Assembly (NCBI RefSeq): GCF_014699005.1
Contig: NZ_JACWZY010000054.1
Location: 1 to 33,185 of the forward strand
Source of the DNA: Spirosoma profusum
Lineage (GTDB): Bacteria > Bacteroidota > Bacteroidia > Cytophagales > Spirosomataceae
Reading direction: 5' to 3'
Length of the DNA stretch: 33,185 bases
Below are positions 14,308 to 22,830 of the stretch, piece by piece. Position 1 is the first letter of the stretch, and every line of letters starts with the position of its first letter. The position numbers and the translations under genes were made by a program. The notes below the pieces were generated by a model. That model saw nothing but the letters and a program-made list of their open reading frames with translations. It had not been told where the DNA came from and searched no databases.

Positions 14308-16365
14308 ATGCTAAACGTCATTCAACTCCTACCCGATTCGATTGCTAATCAGATTGCTGCTGGCGAAGTCGTTCAACGACCCGCGTCGGTGGTGAAGGAG
14401 TTACTCGAAAATTCGGTTGACGCCAAAGCCAAATCAATTCAGGTAATTGTTCGGGAAGCGGGCCGAAATCTGATTCAGATTATCGACGATGGTCTGGGTA
14501 TGAGCGAAACGGATGCCCGCATGAGTTTCGAACGACACGCTACGTCTAAAATCCGTTCGTCCGACGATTTATTCCGCATCAAAACGATGGGATTCCGGGG
14601 CGAAGCGCTGGCGTCTATTGCGGCTGTAGCGCAAGTCGAAATGCGTACCCGACGGGCGGGAGACGAACTTGGTACGTTAGTCCGGATTGAAGGGTCAGAC
14701 ATTAAAGCACAGGAGGCCATTTCCTGTTTGCCCGGCACTAATCTGCTGATTAAAAACCTGTTTTTCAACGTACCGGCCCGGCGTAATTTCCTGAAATCGA
14801 ACTCAGTTGAGATGCGTCATATTCTGGACGAATTTCAACGGGTAGCCCTGGCGAATCCAGAGGTAGCGTTTTCACTTTTTCACAACGATCAGGAAATCTA
14901 TAACCTACCCGCCGGAAAACTCAGCCGACGTATCGTCGATATGTTTGGTAAGAGTTACCGTGAGCAGTTGAATTTCTGCGAAGAAACAACGCCTTACGTA
15001 ACCGTTCATGGCTACATCGGTAAGCCCGAATCAGCCCGAAAGGCACGTAACGAACAGTTCTTCTTTGTGAATAACCGCTTCATTAAGCACAATTACCTGC
15101 ATCACGCCGTCATTGGTGCTTATGAAGGTACGTTACCCGAAGGTAGTCATCCGTTCTACGTGCTGTTTATCGAGATCGACCCCTCGCACATCGACATCAA
15201 CATTCACCCCACAAAAACGGAAATAAAATTCGATGACGAGCGTTCGGTCTATGCTATCATGATGGCCGCCGTTCGTAAGGCCGTTGGACTGTATAATCTA
15301 GCCCCTTCTCTTGATTTCGATTCGGACGTTAATTTCCTGACGGGTGTTAAACCGGGGATGGTTAAGCCAGCTAATGATACGTCTACTCAGACAAACATTG
15401 TTGTTAAGTCGGGTGCTTCGGAACGTAGCGCGGTCCGGCCCGTCTCTGCTTCCTGGGCATCAGGTAGTACGCAGCCGAGCAGTGCTCCAACTCCGCTACG
15501 TAACAGTGCTTTAGATAAAGCGGCCGGAAGCAGTTTCGATTTGACGCCCAAAACGGAGAAAGCCGAACCCAAACCATCAGCCAATAATTGGCAGATTATC
15601 AAAGAAAGTAATCGTGACGCTGATACGTCTAAAGGTTCGACCGAGAAAGGGGATGAAGACGGCGATTGGTTGGGGCCTGTAAAAATACCTACAGAACATA
15701 CGGAGCCAGCAGCTGATAATGAACCCATTACGTTAGGAAGTAGAGCTAATAAACTTCTTTCGGAACAGGCATCGAACGATCAGGGACCGTTGGTGGTACT
15801 GGAAGAAGGTAATATTGTGCAGCTGCATAACCGGTATCTTATGGCTCCGATACGTTCGGGTATGCTGCTGGTCGATCAGCGACGAGCCTACGAACGGGTT
15901 TTGTACGATCAGTTCCACGCATCTTTAACGAAACGTAACGGGGCATCGCAGCAGCTTTTATTTCCTAAAACCATTACGTTGATGCCCGTCGATTTTCAAC
16001 TGGCCATCGACCTGCGCGACGACCTGATTAACCTAGGTTTCGAATTTGACGAGCTGGGGGCCAATACGTTTGTGATTCGGGGTGTACCGACGCTGACAAC
16101 GGGTGAAAATGAAGAAGAGTTATTTGCCAATTTGCTGGCCCAGCTACGTGCGGATACGGGTCGGCTGAAATTAGATAAAATTGAATCGATGGCGCGGTCG
16201 TTATCCCGTCGGTCATCGATGCGCCATACCACTCGATTGAGTGCAACGGAATGTAAAGCGCTTATTGAGCAAGTCCTGGCATCAACCAACCCCAGCTACA
16301 CGCCAACTGGCGAACCTGTTATGGTTGTTTTGACGTTGGATAAAATTGCTGCGCTTTTTCGCTAA
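14308..16365 (+). CDS. mutL: DNA mismatch repair protein MutL
   Basis: 685 residues. The N-terminal GHKL ATPase contains all standard motifs: IAAGEVVQRPASVVKELLEN, NSVDAKA, IDDGLGMS, RHATSKI and GFRGEALASIAAV. The transducer domain contains FFVNNRFIKH and HIDINIHPTKTEIKF. A long Ser/Thr/Pro-rich linker (about residues 350-490) leads to the C-terminal dimerisation domain. The endonuclease motif DQHAxxExxxxE is altered to DQRRAYERVLYD (523-534), and the later ACR and CPHGRP metal motifs are not recognisable (TPTGEP instead). Nicking activity therefore cannot be assumed. A near-consensus TATATTTA at 14254-14261 may be its -7 box. Confidence 0.97.
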   Translation: MLNVIQLLPDSIANQIAAGEVVQRPASVVKELLENSVDAKAKSIQVIVREAGRNLIQIIDDGLGMSETDARMSFERHATSKIRSSDDLFRIKTMGFRGEALASIAAVAQVEMRTRRAGDELGTLVRIEGSDIKAQEAISCLPGTNLLIKNLFFNVPARRNFLKSNSVEMRHILDEFQRVALANPEVAFSLFHNDQEIYNLPAGKLSRRIVDMFGKSYREQLNFCEETTPYVTVHGYIGKPESARKARNEQFFFVNNRFIKHNYLHHAVIGAYEGTLPEGSHPFYVLFIEIDPSHIDINIHPTKTEIKFDDERSVYAIMMAAVRKAVGLYNLAPSLDFDSDVNFLTGVKPGMVKPANDTSTQTNIVVKSGASERSAVRPVSASWASGSTQPSSAPTPLRNSALDKAAGSSFDLTPKTEKAEPKPSANNWQIIKESNRDADTSKGSTEKGDEDGDWLGPVKIPTEHTEPAADNEPITLGSRANKLLSEQASNDQGPLVVLEEGNIVQLHNRYLMAPIRSGMLLVDQRRAYERVLYDQFHASLTKRNGASQQLLFPKTITLMPVDFQLAIDLRDDLINLGFEFDELGANTFVIRGVPTLTTGENEEELFANLLAQLRADTGRLKLDKIESMARSLSRRSSMRHTTRLSATECKALIEQVLASTNPSYTPTGEPVMVVLTLDKIAALFR

Positions 16366-16401
16366 TCATTCCGTTATTTCGCTTAAATTAGTTTGTAAAC
16401 G

Positions 16402-17049
16402 ATGTTCAATTTAACTCCGGTAGTTCGCATACTATTAATAATAAACGTATTGGTGTATATGGTTACGAATGAGGCAATTATCCAGCAATTTGGATTGCAC
16501 TCGTTTGTAGCGGCCCAGTTCAATCCAATTCAGATTCTGACCCACATGTTTCTGCATGGCGGGCTAAATCACATTTTCAGCAATATGATTGGGCTAATCG
16601 TGTTCGGCCCCATGTTGGAAAGCTATTGGGGCCCAAAACGATTTACGTTTTTTTACTTATTTACCGGAATCGGAGCTGCTTTTTTGTATGGTGGAATAAA
16701 CTATTATGAAATGCAGCGCGTATATGAGTTATATAGAGACGAGTTTGGAGGCACTTTTGCCCAATTTGCGACCCAATATGACCAGCCCATGGTTGGCGCA
16801 TCGGGCGCGATTTTTGGGGTAATTATGGGGTATGGATTATTGTTTCCAAACACTCAACTATTTTTATTGTTTCCACCTATACCGGTGAAAGCGAAATACC
16901 TCGTTATTTTTTACGCGGCTTTTGAGCTTTACTCGGGCGTATATCGGGCACAGGCCGACAATGTCGCTCACTTTGCTCATATCGGCGGCATGTTGTTTGC
17001 ATTTATACTGGTGAAATACTGGGGGTCACAGGGAAAAACATTATATTAG
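16402..17049 (+). CDS. Rhomboid intramembrane serine protease, first copy
   Basis: 215 residues with about six membrane helices. Catalytic Ser134 lies in VGASGAIFG, and the partner His193 lies in HFAHIGG on the last helix. The oxyanion-type segment HGGLNHIFSNM (about 52-62) is also present. Rhomboids cut membrane proteins within or next to the membrane. A single base separates its stop codon from the next start, so the two rhomboids are surely one operon. The start ATG at 16402 lies 36 bp after mutL, and read-through from mutL is likely. Confidence 0.94.
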   Translation: MFNLTPVVRILLIINVLVYMVTNEAIIQQFGLHSFVAAQFNPIQILTHMFLHGGLNHIFSNMIGLIVFGPMLESYWGPKRFTFFYLFTGIGAAFLYGGINYYEMQRVYELYRDEFGGTFAQFATQYDQPMVGASGAIFGVIMGYGLLFPNTQLFLLFPPIPVKAKYLVIFYAAFELYSGVYRAQADNVAHFAHIGGMLFAFILVKYWGSQGKTLY

Positions 17050-17050
17050 A

Positions 17051-17971
17051 ATGAGCGGGTTGTTTGATGATTTCCGAAGCGAATTCAGTAAGCCCAACAA
17101 TACGTTGGTGCAGCTAATATTGGTCAATGTGGTCATATTTCTGGTGCTTTTGATCGGCAGAGTGAGCCTGAGCATTGCGCAGAACGACGAAATCTATGGC
17201 TTTGTGCGAGCGCAGCTTATGCTGCCTGGTAATCTGACAGGTTTTTTGCACAAGCCCTGGACGCTGTTCACCTACTTCTTCACGCATGACGAGATTTTTC
17301 ATATTCTCTATAACATGCTGTTTTTATACTGGTTCGGCCGCCTGATCGATGAGTATCTGGGTAGCCGTCGGTTAATCGGTTTGTACATTACGGGTGGCAT
17401 GGCTGGTGGATTGCTGTATCTGGCGATGTATAATCTGGTGCCATTCTTCCAAAATCACGCTGATACTGCCCGGATGCTGGGCGCTTCTGCAGCCGCTTTT
17501 TCGGTAGCGGTCGGGGCTGCTACGTTACTTCCGAACTATACATTCCACCTGTTGTTTTTTGGCCCGGTACGTATCAAATACATCGTTTTCTTCTTTATTA
17601 TCTTATCAATAGCACAATCAGCAGGCGCCAATGCGGGTGGGAATCTGGCACATTTGGGAGGAGCGATTATGGGTTTCTGCTACGTTAAATTGCTTCAGAA
17701 TGGCACCGATCTTGGCCGCCCTCTCTATTGGCTGGCCGATGGCTGGAGTAACTTGTTAAAACCAAAGCCTGCTATTAAAGTATCATATCGACAACGTAGT
17801 AGTGCTAATGCGCCGACGAACACTTATGCGTCAACGGCAGGCTCATCCACCATGTCGACGCCGGATCAGGACGAAATTGATACCATTCTGGATAAGATTT
17901 CGCGGTCTGGTTATGAAAGCCTTACCCGTGAAGAAAAGCAAAAACTTTTTCGTGCTAGCCAGCGCAATTAA
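17051..17971 (+). CDS. Rhomboid intramembrane serine protease, second copy with C-terminal tail
   Basis: 306 residues. The membrane part carries Ser146 in LGASAAAFS and His201 in NLAHLGG, with FTHDEIFHILYNMLFLYWFG as the loop-1/helix region. A cytoplasmic tail follows: a Ser/Thr/Ala-rich linker (about 250-275) and a helical module, DEIDTILDKISRSGYESLTREEKQKLF, seen in many Bacteroidota rhomboids (DUF6576-like). The gene starts one base after the first rhomboid's stop. The small residues after Ser146 (ASAAAF) differ from the usual GxSGxxxG, but the catalytic pair remains. Confidence 0.93.
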   Translation: MSGLFDDFRSEFSKPNNTLVQLILVNVVIFLVLLIGRVSLSIAQNDEIYGFVRAQLMLPGNLTGFLHKPWTLFTYFFTHDEIFHILYNMLFLYWFGRLIDEYLGSRRLIGLYITGGMAGGLLYLAMYNLVPFFQNHADTARMLGASAAAFSVAVGAATLLPNYTFHLLFFGPVRIKYIVFFFIILSIAQSAGANAGGNLAHLGGAIMGFCYVKLLQNGTDLGRPLYWLADGWSNLLKPKPAIKVSYRQRSSANAPTNTYASTAGSSTMSTPDQDEIDTILDKISRSGYESLTREEKQKLFRASQRN

Positions 17972-18213
17972 CGTATCGAACACTTTTTGTGTGAAAAATG
18001 GCTTTGGTCATTCGTTTTTTGCAAAATAAATTCCCCTAAAAATCTAATTCTGTATTACGTTCGTATGTATTGCGCGGCATGAAGACTTGGATTTTTTATA
18101 ATAGCGAAAAAAAATGGTAGCTTCGTGTCCAAAATAAGATGGGAGAATCACCAAAAAAATCATTGTATTTTGTACGCGTCTAGTTGTAAGACAGGTGCTT
18201 ACCAGTTACCATT

Positions 18214-20148
18214 ATGCTGATTACCCCCGGCAGTCTACTTGCCACCATTAACACCCCTGACGACCTTCGTAAACTCGATAAATCCCTATTACCTCAGCTA
18301 GCCGATGAACTGCGTCAATTTATCATTGACGACGTATCGGTGTATGGCGGTCATTTTGGGGCCAGTCTGGGCGTTGTTGAGTTAACTGTTGCGCTTCACT
18401 ACGTTTTCAATACACCTGATGATCAACTTGTTTGGGACGTAGGCCACCAAGCGTACGGACACAAAATTCTAACTGGTCGCCGGGAAAAATTTCACACAAA
18501 CCGATTCTACAAAGGTTTATCCGGTTTCCCCAAGCGGAAAGAAAGCGAATACGATGCGTTTGGCGTGGGCCATTCCTCTACGTCGATTTCTGCCGCGCTG
18601 GGTATGGCGGTGGCCTCCCAACTTCAGGGAAACACCCAGCGTAGCCATATTGCCGTTATTGGCGATGGTGCGATGACGGCGGGCGAAGCCTTCGAAGGTA
18701 TGAACCATGCGGGTGCCACCGATAGCAATTTGCTGATTGTCCTGAACGACAACTGCATGAGTATCGATCCCAACGTAGGGGCGTTACGTGAATATCTGAC
18801 TGATATTACTACTTCGCAGACGTATAATAAAGTCAAAGATGAGGTTTGGAATCTGCTCGGAAAAATGAGCAAATTCGGGAAGAGCGCACAGGAGATTGTC
18901 TCGAAAATTGAATCCGGCATTAAATCGTCGGTGCTTGATCAGAGCAACCTGTTTGAGTCGCTTCACCTACGTTATTTTGGGCCGATTGATGGTCACGATA
19001 TTGACCATCTGGTAAGTGTTTTGGCTGACTTGAAGCAAATTCCCGGCCCCAAATTATTACACGTACTGACCGTAAAAGGGAAAGGATACGGTCCGGCGGA
19101 AAAAGATCAGACCAAATGGCACGCGCCTGGTCTGTTCGACAAAGTTACTGGAGTCATTACCAAGAAAACCTACGATTCGCCACAGCCGCCTAAGTATCAG
19201 GACGTATTTGGTAATACGTTAGTTGAGCTGGCTGAGCAGAATCCACGTATCGTGGGTGTTACGCCAGCTATGCCGTCGGGTTCGTCGATGAACATCATGA
19301 TGAAAGCCATGCCTAAACGGGCTTTCGATGTGGGTATTGCCGAACAACACGCCGTTACGTTCTCGGCGGGTATGGCGACGCAGGGCGGAGTAGTTTTCTG
19401 CAATATTTATTCAACCTTTATGCAGCGGGCGTATGACCAGGTCATTCACGACGTTTGCATTCAGGAATTGCCAGTGATTTTCTGCCTCGACCGGGCAGGT
19501 TTTGCCGGTGCCGACGGCCCTACGCACCACGGAGCCTACGATTTAGCCTTTATGCGCTGTATTCCGAACATGATTGTAGCAGCTCCGATGAACGAGCAGG
19601 AACTACGTAACATGATGTTCACGGCGCAATCGGACGAGGTACAGCAGGGCAAACGGGCTTTCACGATACGTTACCCGCGTGGTGAAGGCGTGATGCCGAA
19701 CTGGCGTACTCCGCTCGAAAAGCAGGTTATTGGTAAAGGCCGTATGGTCAGCGATGGCGAGAACGTAGCGATTCTGACGATTGGGCATATTGGTAATTAC
19801 GCCGTTGAAGCTATTGAGCAGTTGGCTGGAGAAGGGATTCGTCCGGCGCATTTTGATATGCGCTACGTTAAACCGCTCGACGAAGAATTGCTTCATCAGA
19901 TTTTCACTCGTTTCGACCGTGTTCTGACAGTAGAGGATGGGTGCCTGATGGGTGGTTTTGGTAGCGCCGTACTCGAATTCATGGCGGACCATAACTATAC
20001 AGCCTGTGTGAAACGACTGGGTATTCCCGACGCGGTTATTGAGCATGGCGAACAGATTCAGCTTCACCGGGAATGTAGTTTTGATCCAGATGGTATTGCG
20101 AAGGCCGTTCGTGAACTTTTATTCACAGGCAGGGCAATAGCGATTTAG
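18214..20148 (+). CDS. dxs: 1-deoxy-D-xylulose-5-phosphate synthase
   Basis: 644 residues. It joins pyruvate and glyceraldehyde-3-phosphate with thiamine diphosphate, the first step of the MEP route to isoprenoids. Visible blocks are YGGHFGASLGVVELTVALH, DVGHQAYGHKILTGR, GVGHSSTSISAALGMA, the thiamine-binding GDGAMTAGEAFEGMN...NDN, and the transketolase-like GIAEQHAVTFSAGMA and DRAGFAGADGPTHHG. The upstream gap (17972-18213) contains TAGCTTCG at 18118-18125, a weak relative of TAnnTTTG. A long hairpin follows the gene. Confidence 0.97.
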   Translation: MLITPGSLLATINTPDDLRKLDKSLLPQLADELRQFIIDDVSVYGGHFGASLGVVELTVALHYVFNTPDDQLVWDVGHQAYGHKILTGRREKFHTNRFYKGLSGFPKRKESEYDAFGVGHSSTSISAALGMAVASQLQGNTQRSHIAVIGDGAMTAGEAFEGMNHAGATDSNLLIVLNDNCMSIDPNVGALREYLTDITTSQTYNKVKDEVWNLLGKMSKFGKSAQEIVSKIESGIKSSVLDQSNLFESLHLRYFGPIDGHDIDHLVSVLADLKQIPGPKLLHVLTVKGKGYGPAEKDQTKWHAPGLFDKVTGVITKKTYDSPQPPKYQDVFGNTLVELAEQNPRIVGVTPAMPSGSSMNIMMKAMPKRAFDVGIAEQHAVTFSAGMATQGGVVFCNIYSTFMQRAYDQVIHDVCIQELPVIFCLDRAGFAGADGPTHHGAYDLAFMRCIPNMIVAAPMNEQELRNMMFTAQSDEVQQGKRAFTIRYPRGEGVMPNWRTPLEKQVIGKGRMVSDGENVAILTIGHIGNYAVEAIEQLAGEGIRPAHFDMRYVKPLDEELLHQIFTRFDRVLTVEDGCLMGGFGSAVLEFMADHNYTACVKRLGIPDAVIEHGEQIQLHRECSFDPDGIAKAVRELLFTGRAIAI

Positions 20149-20166
20149 TTGTAAAAGAGTAGATTC

Positions 20167-20244
20167 AAAGAGCAAAAGTGCGAATGAGTGAAAGAGCGAA
20201 TCATCCGACGGGCGCTTTTTCACTCATTCGCACTTTCGCTCTTT
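20167..20244. terminator. Long octamer-built hairpin between dxs and lysC
   Basis: Arms of 32 nt at 20167-20198 and 20213-20244 match with two mismatches around a 14-nt loop. The left arm is a run of degenerate octamers: AAAGAGCA, AAAGTGCG, AATGAGTG, AAAGAGCG. It begins 18 nt after the dxs stop and probably ends dxs transcription. Its last base is also the first base of the lysC -7 element. A shorter sister hairpin follows lysC at 21501-21571. Confidence 0.8.
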
Positions 20245-20251
20245 ATCTTTG
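20244..20251 (+). promoter_or_regulatory. Bacteroidota -7 element of lysC
   Basis: TATCTTTG is an exact TAnnTTTG match and ends only 6 nt before the lysC ATG at 20258. With the usual spacing, transcription would start at or next to the ATG, so the mRNA may be leaderless. The box abuts the right arm of the upstream hairpin. Confidence 0.6.
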
Positions 20252-20257
20252 CGGATT

Positions 20258-21499
20258 ATGAACGTTTTTAAATTCGGGGGAGCCTCCGTAAAAGATGCTG
20301 CGGGGATTCGGAACGTAGCGGAAATTATACGAACGCAGGCAAAAAATACGCTGCTGGTTGTTTCGGCTATGGGAAAAACAACCAACCTGCTGGAAGACCT
20401 TGTTCGGGCCTATGTTTATCAACTCGGCGATGTTCAGAAGCGATTAGAGCGCTACGTCCGGTATTCTCACGACGTAGTAATGAACGAGCTAGGCGGTGAT
20501 TTTAGCCTCGTTCAGCAAACGTTCGACCAATTAGGATATGATCTTGACCAGCGGCCCACTGGTACGTTCGATGAAATTTACGATCGAATTGTGGCCCTGG
20601 GCGAAGTCGTATCTACCCAAATACTTGCCGCTTATTTAACGCACATTGGCGTGCCAGTACGTTGGCTCGATGCCCGACAGGTTATCTGTGCCGACACTAC
20701 GTTTCGGGAAGGACGTATCGACTGGGAAAAGACGAAGCAACGTATCAGTGAAGATGTGGCGTGTGAGGGTGTTACGTTAACGCAGGGATTTATTGGTCAA
20801 ACCTCCGATGGGCGGACTATTACGTTAGGTCGCGACGGTTCTGATTACTCAGCTTCCATTTTTGCGCATTGTCTCAACGCTGAACACGTAACGATCTGGA
20901 AGGACGTACCGGGCGTGCTCAACGCCGATCCTAAATGGTTCGATGAAACGGTGTTGCTCGATAAATTAACGTATCAGGACGCTATTGAACTGTCGTATTA
21001 CGGTGCTACGGTAATTCACCCGAAAACTATCAAGCCACTACAGAACAAAGAGATCCCACTCTACGTCCGCTCGTTCATCAAACCCGACGCGCCCGGTACG
21101 GTCATCGGTAACTTCAAGCTGAATCTGCCAATTCCTTCGTTTATTTTCAAGATAAATCAATTACTGATTTCCCTGCATCCAAACGATTTTTCGTTCATTG
21201 CCGAAGATAATCTGAGCCGAATTTTTGCCCGATTTGCACAGGTTGGCGTTCGCATCAATCTCATGCAGAATACCGCTATTAGTTTCTCGGTGGTGGTCGA
21301 TACTAACCCCGACCGTATTCCGGCACTATTGGAATTGCTAAAGCAGGATTTTCGGGTAACGTACAACGAAGGGGTCGAATTGATTACCATTCGCCATTAC
21401 GACCAGCAAACCATAGATCGAGTGCTTATTAACAAAAACCTGTTGCTGGAACAGAAAAGCCGCTATACGGTACAGCTTGTGGTACGTGAAGTGGCATAA
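20258..21499 (+). CDS. lysC: Aspartate kinase
   Basis: 413 residues. It phosphorylates aspartate with ATP, the committed step toward Lys, Met and Thr. MNVFKFGGASVKDAAGIRNVAEII is the standard start, so ATG 20258 is chosen over a position three codons upstream. Further kinase blocks are VVSAMGKTTNLLEDL, FIGQTSDGRTITLGRDGSDYSA, WKDVPGVLNADPKW and LSYYGATVIHPKTIKP. The C-terminal ~130 residues form ACT domains (ISLHPNDFSFIAEDNLSRIF; GVRINLMQNTAISFSVVVD), the usual site of amino-acid feedback. It is monofunctional, with no homoserine dehydrogenase fused. The gene is bracketed by two related hairpins. Confidence 0.96.
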   Translation: MNVFKFGGASVKDAAGIRNVAEIIRTQAKNTLLVVSAMGKTTNLLEDLVRAYVYQLGDVQKRLERYVRYSHDVVMNELGGDFSLVQQTFDQLGYDLDQRPTGTFDEIYDRIVALGEVVSTQILAAYLTHIGVPVRWLDARQVICADTTFREGRIDWEKTKQRISEDVACEGVTLTQGFIGQTSDGRTITLGRDGSDYSASIFAHCLNAEHVTIWKDVPGVLNADPKWFDETVLLDKLTYQDAIELSYYGATVIHPKTIKPLQNKEIPLYVRSFIKPDAPGTVIGNFKLNLPIPSFIFKINQLLISLHPNDFSFIAEDNLSRIFARFAQVGVRINLMQNTAISFSVVVDTNPDRIPALLELLKQDFRVTYNEGVELITIRHYDQQTIDRVLINKNLLLEQKSRYTVQLVVREVA

Positions 21500-21500
21500 A

Positions 21501-21571
21501 TTTTAAAGAGCGAATGAGTGAAAGAGCGCTTATCCAGAACCCTCGCTCTTTCACTCATTCGCTCTTTAAAA
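21501..21571. terminator. Octamer-built bidirectional terminator lysC/porP
   Basis: A perfect 28-bp stem at 21501-21528 and 21544-21571 with a 15-nt loop. After TTTT the left arm reads AAAGAGCG, AATGAGTG, AAAGAGCG, and the right arm ends in TTTAAAA. The right arm overlaps the stop codon of the convergent porP/sprF gene (21566-21568). A-runs and T-runs at both outer ends suit termination in both directions. Confidence 0.85.
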
Positions 21572-22597
21572 CTTCGGACAAGGCAACTTCTTGTCTTTCT
21601 TCTTAACGCCCGGCCGTCGGCCTTCGGGTTTGTCGAAAATGTAAGATATCGACAGTTCGTGCGAACCACCACTGTTACCAAGCGTCGATATTGTTACGTC
21701 GTAGCTGTATCCAATCGAGAATTTATCCATCCGCCAGCCTGCGAGTAAAGCTACTGCATCGTGGTTGTTGAGCGTCTGGTTGTATTTTTTGAAGGGAATG
21801 CCCCGGTAATACGCCCCGATCGTAAGTGGAGAGTAGGTCAGATAAGCGCCTAAATCGAGTTGGTCGTATTTGCCCTGGTGTTTGTACATAACCACAGGCG
21901 AGAAGCTAATTTCCCGGTCCATCTCATCAGCCAATCCGGTAAAGCCACCAAGTGGAATCCGCAGACCGGCGTGGATGCTGGCTTTTACGGGCAGACGCTC
22001 GCGGCCGCCAACAAAGAAACCCTGATCGGGGCGGTTGATGTGGTGTGCCGCAGCGCCAATCCAGAACCAATCTGAGTAAAAAAGGCCGCCAGTTGAGAAA
22101 TCGATATACTTTTTAGTGGGTTGATTTGCCACTAGAGTTGGGTCGCCTGATACGCTTCCTGTAATAAAGCCCCGATCAGTAAACTGGTCTCCCGTCGTAA
22201 GTCCGAAATAGTTAACGCTGCGGTTTACATAAGAACCCTGCAAACCGAGCCGTACGAACGACGCTTCGCCCACCTGAAATTGGTACGCATATTGCAACCC
22301 TATATCCGTCGATTGGATCCTTCCCTGACCCTGATTATCATTCTGAATCAGTAAGCCAACCCCACTATTATATTTGTCGAAATAGTGGTCAAAGGACACC
22401 ATTGTTGTTACATAGTTGGTGATGGCAGGCCACTGGTTTCGGTAATTCGCCGTGATACGTGGTGCCAGCGCCGACCCGGCAAAAGCGGGGTTCAGATACA
22501 GCGGGGCTGCGTAGAACTGAGTAAACTGAGGGTCCTGCGCGAAGACCAGGCGACTCAGGCTCAGCGTCAAAATCGTCAGTACGTATTTATTAAGCAT
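21566..22597 (-). CDS. PorP/SprF family outer-membrane protein
   Basis: 343 residues. A signal peptide (ending VFAQ) is followed by the diagnostic mature N-terminus DPQFTQFYAAPLYLNPAFAGS and then NYRNQWPAI. The rest is a predicted outer-membrane barrel (SGVGLLIQNDNQGQG, IGLQYAYQFQVG, FVRLGLQGSY, DFSTGGLFYSDWFWIGAAAHH, KASIHAGLRIPLGG, HELSISYIF). Family members help type IX secretion cargo with type B C-terminal domains reach or stay on the surface. The divergent neighbour at 22831 is exactly such a cargo protein, which makes a cargo/partner pair likely. TAGTCTTTG in the upstream gap (minus strand) is one base off the -7 spacing. Confidence 0.95.
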   Translation of the reverse strand: MLNKYVLTILTLSLSRLVFAQDPQFTQFYAAPLYLNPAFAGSALAPRITANYRNQWPAITNYVTTMVSFDHYFDKYNSGVGLLIQNDNQGQGRIQSTDIGLQYAYQFQVGEASFVRLGLQGSYVNRSVNYFGLTTGDQFTDRGFITGSVSGDPTLVANQPTKKYIDFSTGGLFYSDWFWIGAAAHHINRPDQGFFVGGRERLPVKASIHAGLRIPLGGFTGLADEMDREISFSPVVMYKHQGKYDQLDLGAYLTYSPLTIGAYYRGIPFKKYNQTLNNHDAVALLAGWRMDKFSIGYSYDVTISTLGNSGGSHELSISYIFDKPEGRRPGVKKKDKKLPCPKF

Positions 22598-22830
22598 AGT
22601 AGGATAATCAGGGCAAAGACTAGGCCAATTTTAACAGTGCAACGTTGTGATATAAAATGAAGTATATAGCAACACAACAACCTTTAAAATTAAGTGATTT
22701 TTAGGGGTGTTATGGTCTGTTCTACGATAAAATTTTAACGAAACACTTTCGTTTATACTAACGTAATGCCCCCGCTGTTGTTATGCTGTGGGACTGAAAT
22801 TGAGAGGGAGGCCTTATTCAACGTTTCTTC

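Noticed and set aside
18118..18125. TAGCTTCG as the dxs -7 promoter element
   Set aside because: It deviates from TAnnTTTG and the nearest TTG is 28 nt upstream, not about 19-20; kept only as a remark.
19603..20067. 154-residue minus-strand frame inside dxs
   Set aside because: Antisense to the conserved transketolase C-terminal domain; no independent support.
20167..21571. CRISPR-like reading of the repeated words around lysC
   Set aside because: The units are contiguous 8-mers without spacers and form hairpins; there are no cas genes and no regular spacer pattern.
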